DNA of 50,347 nucleotides from contig NZ_JAAVSC010000020.1 in NCBI RefSeq assembly GCF_012641095.1, forward strand, positions 1 through 50,347. Reading direction: 5' to 3'. A program made the translations under genes and the position numbers. Position 1 is the first letter of the stretch. The number at the start of each line of letters is the position of its first letter. The notes beneath the pieces are model-generated. The model worked only from the letters and a program-made list of their open reading frames with translations, was not told where the DNA came from and made no database searches. This DNA comes from Lactobacillus sp. HBUAS51381 (GTDB taxonomy: Bacteria; Bacillota; Bacilli; Lactobacillales; Lactobacillaceae). Positions 45,755 to 50,347 of the stretch are shown in pieces.

Positions 45755-46561
45755 TTAACGCAGGCCCACCAACGAAGCGAATGGCGGTACCAGGAGGTCA
45801 ACCACGATGGAAATGATGACCACGGCAATCGAGGCCATGGACCCTTGGATGGAGCCCAACTGAACGGCCTTGGCCGAGCCGACCGTGTGACCGGCAGTCC
45901 CCAGCCCTAACCCGGCACCGATGGGATCCTTGTCAATCCGGAAGAACTTGACCAACCAGTCGCCCAGTGCGTAAATAATGACGGAGTTCAGGATACAAGC
46001 CGTCGCCGTGACCGCGCCAACCCCACCGATGGCGTTCGAGATTGGCATGGCGATGGCCGTCGTGGCCGCCTGGGGTAGCATGGAGGCAATCCCCACCGTA
46101 TCGAGCCCAATGAGCTTAGCCGCCTCATAGATGACCAATAGCGAGATACTGAGGCCAATGATCAGGGATAGGATAATCTCAAGCCAAAAGCGTTTGACGA
46201 TGTCGTTACGGCGGTAGAGGGGCATGGCAAACGCAATGGTCGCGGGATTTAGGAACCAGAAGATAATGTCTCCACCGGGTTTATAGGCGGAACGGTAGAA
46301 TGTTGCGGTTGAAGTGCCAAAGACTTTGGCCAGTAAGAACAAGACCAGAATACCGAGCACCATCCCGACAAAGAGCGGCTGAAATAGGAAAAAGCCTTTA
46401 CTAATTTTGAAGAGCCATTGGCCGATTAAGTACACGACCAGCGACAAGAAGATACCAAAGATGGCGTTACCAGCGGTGGAGCCGTCGGCGTTGTTTCCGA
46501 GACCATCGCCGAGCCATTTGCCCCACAACGCTAAATTGGGGTTTTCAGCTAAAATTAACAT
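45755..46561 (-). CDS. lrgB: LrgB-family membrane protein (copy 1)
   Basis: 268 residues, about eight TM helices. NAIFGIFLSLVVYLIGQWLF, FLNPATIAFAMPLYRRND, SMLPQAATTAIAMPI and GLGTAGHTVGSAKA are family hallmarks. With LrgA it forms a holin-antiholin-like complex, recently linked to pyruvate and by-product transport. AAGAAGG precedes ATG 46561. It is the second gene of lrgAB copy 1; the second copy at 47368 is very similar (roughly four in five residues by eye). Confidence 0.92.
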   Translation of the reverse strand: MLILAENPNLALWGKWLGDGLGNNADGSTAGNAIFGIFLSLVVYLIGQWLFKISKGFFLFQPLFVGMVLGILVLFLLAKVFGTSTATFYRSAYKPGGDIIFWFLNPATIAFAMPLYRRNDIVKRFWLEIILSLIIGLSISLLVIYEAAKLIGLDTVGIASMLPQAATTAIAMPISNAIGGVGAVTATACILNSVIIYALGDWLVKFFRIDKDPIGAGLGLGTAGHTVGSAKAVQLGSIQGSMASIAVVIISIVVDLLVPPFASLVGLR

Positions 46562-46585
46562 GTTATAACCTTCTTCATTTAGGCG

Positions 46586-47032
46586 CTAAAGTGTCGACTC
46601 TTGTTCCACCGCATTACTGCGGTGAAACAGGTGTTGCCGAAGCCAGATTAGTCCAACGGCGGTGTAGCTGACCAGCACCAACATGACAATGGTCGCGATC
46701 AGCACAACCGCCGTGATCTGCAGGCCCTGAGCCTTTAGAATATCCAGGCTGGCCGCAAGTTGAACGCCGGCGGGAACAAAGAGAAAAGCAATCAGGCTGA
46801 TCATAAAATCAGCGAATTTTTCGACGTTACGTAATTTTAAAATGTGAGTGGCCAGTAGGGTGTAGAGAATCACAATCCCAATGACTGGCGTGGGGACGGG
46901 GAGCGAGGCTGGAAACAGGGGTGAGATGAGGCTTGCTACAAAGAGAATTGCAGCGAAGATACTCATCTGAACCAGAATAGGTGTAGGTTGTTCCTCAGTC
47001 GCCGTCTCGGTCGTTGCATGCTGTTGAGCCAA
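46586..47032 (-). CDS. lrgA: LrgA-family holin-like membrane protein (copy 1)
   Basis: 148 residues, four TM helices. PTPVIGIVILYTLLATHILKLRNVEKF and FLFVPAGVQLAASLDIL are typical of CidA/LrgA. TTG 47032 has AAAGGAG nine bases upstream; the frame open to 47056 would begin before that site. It is followed by lrgB after 24 bases. A cre-like site and a promoter lie upstream. Confidence 0.9.
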   Translation of the reverse strand: MAQQHATTETATEEQPTPILVQMSIFAAILFVASLISPLFPASLPVPTPVIGIVILYTLLATHILKLRNVEKFADFMISLIAFLFVPAGVQLAASLDILKAQGLQITAVVLIATIVMLVLVSYTAVGLIWLRQHLFHRSNAVEQESTL

Positions 47033-47124
47033 GATAAAGTCTCCTTTCAAACGCAAAGCTAGAAGCAGCGATGCGAGAGGAGTCTCAAAGGAAGACCTTG
47101 GCAGAGGCAGAATGAAACTTGCTG

Positions 47125-47180
47125 TGAAACCGCTCTCAATCGCTCACCATCATTATATGGGATTTAAACGGTTCGCACAA
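47125..47180 (-). promoter_or_regulatory. lrgAB copy 1 promoter with cre-like site
   Basis: Minus strand: TTGTGC (47180-47175), 17-base spacer, TATAAT (47157-47152). Just downstream is TTGAGAGCGGTTTCA (47139-47125), one mismatch from the CcpA cre consensus, in a roadblock position. The remaining gap to the lrgB copy 2 stop codon (47181-47367) shows no gene. Confidence 0.6.
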
Positions 47181-47367
47181 GCGAAATCTGCGGTGTGACG
47201 CGGTTTATAGGGTTACTTGTGCAACGTTTTGGGCTTGCAAGCAGCCGACCTAGGTTTCAAAAAGCTTTTCAGGACGACTAATTTTTCACAAGCGCTAAAT
47301 TTCCAGTCAAAAAGGATGAACGATTGTCGGAAACGGCTAAAATTAAAATTATTTTTGTTAGACGTGA

Positions 47368-48174
47368 CTACTTGAGACCCATGAATGCGGCAAACGGGGG
47401 AACGACGATGTCAACCACGATAGAAATGATCACGACCGCGATTGAGGCCATCGAGCCTTGGATTGACCCTAGTTGCAGGGCCTTGGCGGACCCCACGGTG
47501 TGGCCGGCGGTTCCTAACCCTAACCCGGCACCAATGGGATCATTGTTGATCCGGAAGAACTTGACCAGCCAGTCTCCCAGCGCGTAGATAATGACGGCGT
47601 TGAGAATGCAGGCCATAGCGGTGACCGCGGCGTCGCCACCAATCGCCGTCGCAATTGGCATGGCGATAGCCGTGGTTGCGGCCTGTGGTAGCATGGAGGC
47701 AATCCCGATATCGTTGAGGCCCAGGAGCTTGGCGGCGCCGTAGATGAAGAACAGCGAGGCAATCAAGCCGATGATTAGGGACAGGACGATTTCAAGCCAG
47801 AACCGCTTGACGATGTCGTTTCGCCGGTACAGAGGAATGGCGAAGGCAATCGTTGCGGGATTCAGGAACCAGAAGATGATGTCCCCACCGGGTTTGTAAG
47901 CCGACTTATAAAAGGTTGCGGTCGTGGTCCCAAAGAACTTGGCCATGAGAAACAGAACGAAGATCCCCAGTACCATGCCGACGAAGAGGGGCTGGAAGAG
48001 AAAGAACCCCTTGCCAATCTTAAAGAGCCACTGGCCGATTAAGTAAACCACTAGCGACAGGAAAATACCGAAGATGGCGTTGCCTGCAGGGGCACCGGTC
48101 GCGTTGGTGCCGAGGGCATCACCTAACCACTTGCCCCAGACGGCCATGTGGGGTGTTGCTGTCAAAATTATCAT
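47368..48174 (-). CDS. lrgB: LrgB-family membrane protein (copy 2)
   Basis: 268 residues. Same motifs as copy 1 with scattered conservative changes: FLNPATIAFAIPLYRRND, SMLPQAATTAIAMPIATAIGG, GLGTAGHTVGSAKALQLGS. The most different parts are the first 20 residues. ATG 48174 is used; GTG 48180 would add two residues. Second gene of lrgAB copy 2. High conservation across the whole length argues that both copies are functional. Confidence 0.92.
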   Translation of the reverse strand: MIILTATPHMAVWGKWLGDALGTNATGAPAGNAIFGIFLSLVVYLIGQWLFKIGKGFFLFQPLFVGMVLGIFVLFLMAKFFGTTTATFYKSAYKPGGDIIFWFLNPATIAFAIPLYRRNDIVKRFWLEIVLSLIIGLIASLFFIYGAAKLLGLNDIGIASMLPQAATTAIAMPIATAIGGDAAVTAMACILNAVIIYALGDWLVKFFRINNDPIGAGLGLGTAGHTVGSAKALQLGSIQGSMASIAVVIISIVVDIVVPPFAAFMGLK

Positions 48175-48219
48175 GAACACTCATCTCTCTTATGCGTTTA
48201 ACGTGTGACGGAATCCTAA

Positions 48220-48660
48220 TTATGACTTAACATCAACGCTACGGTGGAAGATATGCTTACGAATCCAAATCATCCCAGCCGTGGTATAGGCCACGACGAC
48301 CAACATGACTATTGTGGCGATGAGCACCACCCCCACGATTTGTAGCCCTTGCGTCTTCAAGATGTTCAGGCTCGCGGCGAGCTGAATACCAGAAGGAACG
48401 AAGAGAAAGGCAATCAGACTGATCATAAAATCACCGAATTTCTCAACATTGCGTAGCTTAACGATGTGGGTCGCCAGTAGCACGTAAAGGATAATGAGTC
48501 CGATAACGGGCGTAGGTACGGGAAAAGATGGTGGGAAGAGGGGTGAAATCAGACTGGAGACAAATAGAATCGCCGCGAAAATCGCCATTTGCACGATGAT
48601 TGGCGAGGGCTTCTCTTCAGTCTGCTCAGTTGTCTGGGGAACTTTGTCTTGGCTAGCCAT
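48220..48660 (-). CDS. lrgA: LrgA-family holin-like membrane protein (copy 2)
   Basis: 146 residues, four TM helices, with PTPVIGLIILYVLLATHIVKLRNVEKFGDF and FLFVPSGIQLAASLNIL. ATG 48660 has GAAAGGAG about eleven bases upstream; the open frame continues 19 codons further. Divergent from tagO. It resembles copy 1 closely except at the charged N- and C-terminal tails. Confidence 0.9.
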   Translation of the reverse strand: MASQDKVPQTTEQTEEKPSPIIVQMAIFAAILFVSSLISPLFPPSFPVPTPVIGLIILYVLLATHIVKLRNVEKFGDFMISLIAFLFVPSGIQLAASLNILKTQGLQIVGVVLIATIVMLVVVAYTTAGMIWIRKHIFHRSVDVKS

Positions 48661-48706
48661 AGAAAAATCTCCTTTCAATGAAACACCAAACCAAACCGAC
48701 AATCGA

Positions 48707-48740
48707 CCTAATTTCACAAGAAAATTAGGCGCTTATTATA
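48707..48740 (-). promoter_or_regulatory. lrgAB copy 2 promoter region with a palindrome
   Basis: Minus strand TATAAT at 48740-48735, without a clear -35 box. Next to it CCTAATTT (48707-48714) and AAATTAGG (48722-48729) form an 8-bp inverted repeat with a 7-base centre, placed at about +6 to +28 of the transcript. It may be an operator. No cre-like site is seen here, unlike copy 1. Bases 48741-48996 hold no supportable gene. Confidence 0.45.
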
Positions 48741-48996
48741 AAGAAATTAATAAGGACTTAATCACTCTCGAACTAACCTCATTATATTGGGAGGCTGACG
48801 AATACACAAGCTTAATCTCCGCAAGTCCAGTAATTACGGTGGATTTATTAACTGAGGCTTTGACGACCTGACTAGGCAGTTGTTTTCATCGGTTTTTCGC
48901 TGAACTAACTAAGCGCTGAATAGACGACTGAACTTTGTGAAAATCGGTCAGACCAATTGAAAACCTTAACTTTTCTGAACATTCTGAAACTAGCGG

Positions 48997-49025
48997 TTGT
49001 GTTTAAATTGGGAGATTTGTATAAT
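48997..49025 (+). promoter_or_regulatory. tagO promoter
   Basis: TTGTGT (48997-49002), 17-base spacer, perfect TATAAT (49020-49025). Confidence 0.65.
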
Positions 49026-49061
49026 TAGCAAAAGATATGTAGAAAAGAAAGAGGACACTTT

Positions 49062-50156
49062 ATGAGATTTGAGATTATTGTTAGCTTATTTGCTACCATG
49101 ATTATCTCCGCAGTCCTAACGCCGTTTGTACGCCGTTTTGCGTTTCAAATAGGTGCGGTGGATAAACCGAATCAGCGACGGGTCAATAAGATCCCAATGC
49201 CAACGTTGGGTGGCCTGGCGATTTTTATCGCGTTTACATTTTCAACCATGTTCCTCTTGCGTGACCAAATACCGACGCAACAGCTGTGGGGCCTGTTTGG
49301 CGGTGAATGTATCATCATCGCGGGGGGCATGATTGATGATGTCTTTGAACTAAAGCCGCGGCAAAAGGTGATGTTTCAACTAGCTGCAGCACTGGAAGTT
49401 TATTTTGTGGCGGGCGTGCGGATGCGTTACCTAACGCTGCCTTTCGTGGGTGTCTGGCATTTTGGCTGGTTAGCACTGCCGATCACGTTGCTGTGGATCG
49501 TGGCCATCGTGAATGCCATCAACCTGATCGACGGGTTGGACGGTTTGGCCACAGGGGTCTCAATCATTGCGTTGACCACTACCGGGATTACGGGCCTGTT
49601 CTTCCTGAACGTTGCCAACACGTGGGTCGCCATCATGATCTTTGCGCTGGTTGCCGCGATGGTGGGCTTCCTGCCGTATAATTTCTTTCCGGCCCGGATA
49701 TACTTGGGAGATACCGGTGCCCAGTTTATTGGGTTTATGATCGCGTGCTTCTCGTTGTATGGGTTGAAGAACGTCACGTTTATCTCCGTGATTATCCCCG
49801 TGATTATTCTCGGGGTACCGATCACGGACACGGTCTACGCGATGATTCGGCGGATTTTAAACAAACAGCCTATTTCGCATGCCGATAAACACCACCTGCA
49901 CCACCGGCTGATGCAATTGGGCTTGACCCACCGGCAGACGGTGCTGGTGATTTATGGGATTGCGTTGATTTTTTCCTTTATTTCATTACTATACCCACTG
50001 TCGACCATTTGGGGATCCGTGCTGCTGACAATCGCCATTCTGATTGGTTTGGAACTCTTTGTCGAAGCCATTGGCTTGGTCGGGTCGGATCGCCAACCGC
50101 TCTTGCATTGGATCAAGCGCATTGTAAAGCAACTGACATCTAAAAATTCAGATTAA
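49062..50156 (+). CDS. tagO: Undecaprenyl-phosphate N-acetylglucosaminyl-1-phosphate transferase (TagO/WecA type)
   Basis: 364 residues, about ten or eleven TM helices. PNQRRVNKIPMPTLGGLAIF, the catalytic IIAGGMIDDVFEL, NAINLIDGLDGLATG, FPARIYLGDTGAQF and the HADKHHLHHRL histidine cluster are family hallmarks. It transfers GlcNAc-1-phosphate to undecaprenyl phosphate, the first step of wall teichoic acid and some exopolysaccharides. GAAAGAGG lies ahead of the ATG. It is followed at 11 bases by element copy R7; no terminator is seen between. Confidence 0.93.
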   Translation: MRFEIIVSLFATMIISAVLTPFVRRFAFQIGAVDKPNQRRVNKIPMPTLGGLAIFIAFTFSTMFLLRDQIPTQQLWGLFGGECIIIAGGMIDDVFELKPRQKVMFQLAAALEVYFVAGVRMRYLTLPFVGVWHFGWLALPITLLWIVAIVNAINLIDGLDGLATGVSIIALTTTGITGLFFLNVANTWVAIMIFALVAAMVGFLPYNFFPARIYLGDTGAQFIGFMIACFSLYGLKNVTFISVIIPVIILGVPITDTVYAMIRRILNKQPISHADKHHLHHRLMQLGLTHRQTVLVIYGIALIFSFISLLYPLSTIWGSVLLTIAILIGLELFVEAIGLVGSDRQPLLHWIKRIVKQLTSKNSD

Positions 50157-50166
50157 GTTTAAGCGA

Positions 50167-50347
50167 CTAAAGGTTGAAAGATAGAAAACAGCTACGAATT
50201 CTGGTGTGACAAGGATAACAGCCATTATAGTATGATTGTCGCGTACTTGCCGCCTTACCGTTCGCCAAATTTGGTCTGGATCGCTGTGGGAAGGATCGGG
50301 AAAAGCCGAAGTGCTGTCTTTTCCCTCGCTTTGAGCCGAAATTCACG
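50167..50347 (-). repeat. Dispersed element copy R7 (right-end part, cut by window end)
   Basis: CTAAAGGTTGAAAG (50167-50180) is followed by ATAGAAAA-AGCTA, GGTGTGACAAGGATAA, CCGCCTTACCGTTCGCC and the GGGAAAAGCC..CTTTTCCC hairpin, matching the reverse complement of 18740-18907 closely. This copy shows that the element right end has the same terminal CTTTCAACCTTTAG as the left end. It continues beyond the window. Confidence 0.88.

Overview
The window is a stretch of chromosome from a lactic acid bacterium of the family Lactobacillaceae. The evidence is the conserved blocks tadA-ffs-dnaX-ybaB-recR-yaaL, tmk-darA-holB-yabA-rsmI, tsaB-rimI-tsaD, and ABC-F/rex/groES-groEL with a CIRCE operator, together with an aerobic class Ib nrdHEF operon and a KimA-type potassium transporter. 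Base composition looks close to 50% GC by eye, which fits a Levilactobacillus-like genome better than an AT-rich Lactobacillus. The genus is inference.

Layout. Bases 1-6100 hold an OmpR/histidine kinase pair, a degenerate PAP2-like membrane protein and MprF (lysyl-phosphatidylglycerol synthase/flippase), a likely cationic-peptide defence module. Bases 6.7-13.6 kb carry LOG hydrolase, a 3-hydroxyacyl-CoA dehydrogenase, an aldo/keto reductase and the nrdHEF operon, which has two NrdR-type boxes upstream. Bases 13.6-18.1 kb are core housekeeping genes (an rRNA methyltransferase-like protein, tadA, SRP RNA, dnaX, ybaB, recR, yaaL). Bases 18.9-25.8 kb hold a minus-strand, visibly more AT-rich operon of glycosyltransferases: a GT2-GtrA fusion, a BcsA-like synthase with an intact PilZ domain, and two tandem GT-C-like membrane paralogs. 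It splits recR-yaaL from tmk, which are normally close neighbours. Bases 26.5-33.2 kb return to core genes (tmk to tsaD). Bases 33.5-37.4 kb hold an accessory redox cassette (LysR, MerR-like, two aldo/keto reductases, nitroreductase). Bases 38-43.4 kb carry ABC-F, rex and groESL. Bases 43.7-50.2 kb carry a KimA-like K+ importer with a possible leader peptide, two tandem lrgAB operons and tagO.

The strongest unexplained structure is a dispersed non-coding element present in seven complete or partial copies: 1-99, 219-278, about 6165-6693, 18206-18911, about 26266-26430, 38015-38055 and 50167-50347 (cut by the window end). The reference copy at 18.2-18.9 kb is about 700 bp, has imperfect inverted ends (CTAAAGGTTGAAAG), several hairpins kept between copies, and a central hairpin module that differs completely between copies. 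Copies lie at block boundaries, often beside terminators or stop codons, and two same-orientation copies flank the glycosyltransferase operon. This looks like an uncharacterised MITE-like or structured-RNA element tied to genome rearrangement.

All calls come from reading the sequence. No similarity search, structure prediction or expression data was available.
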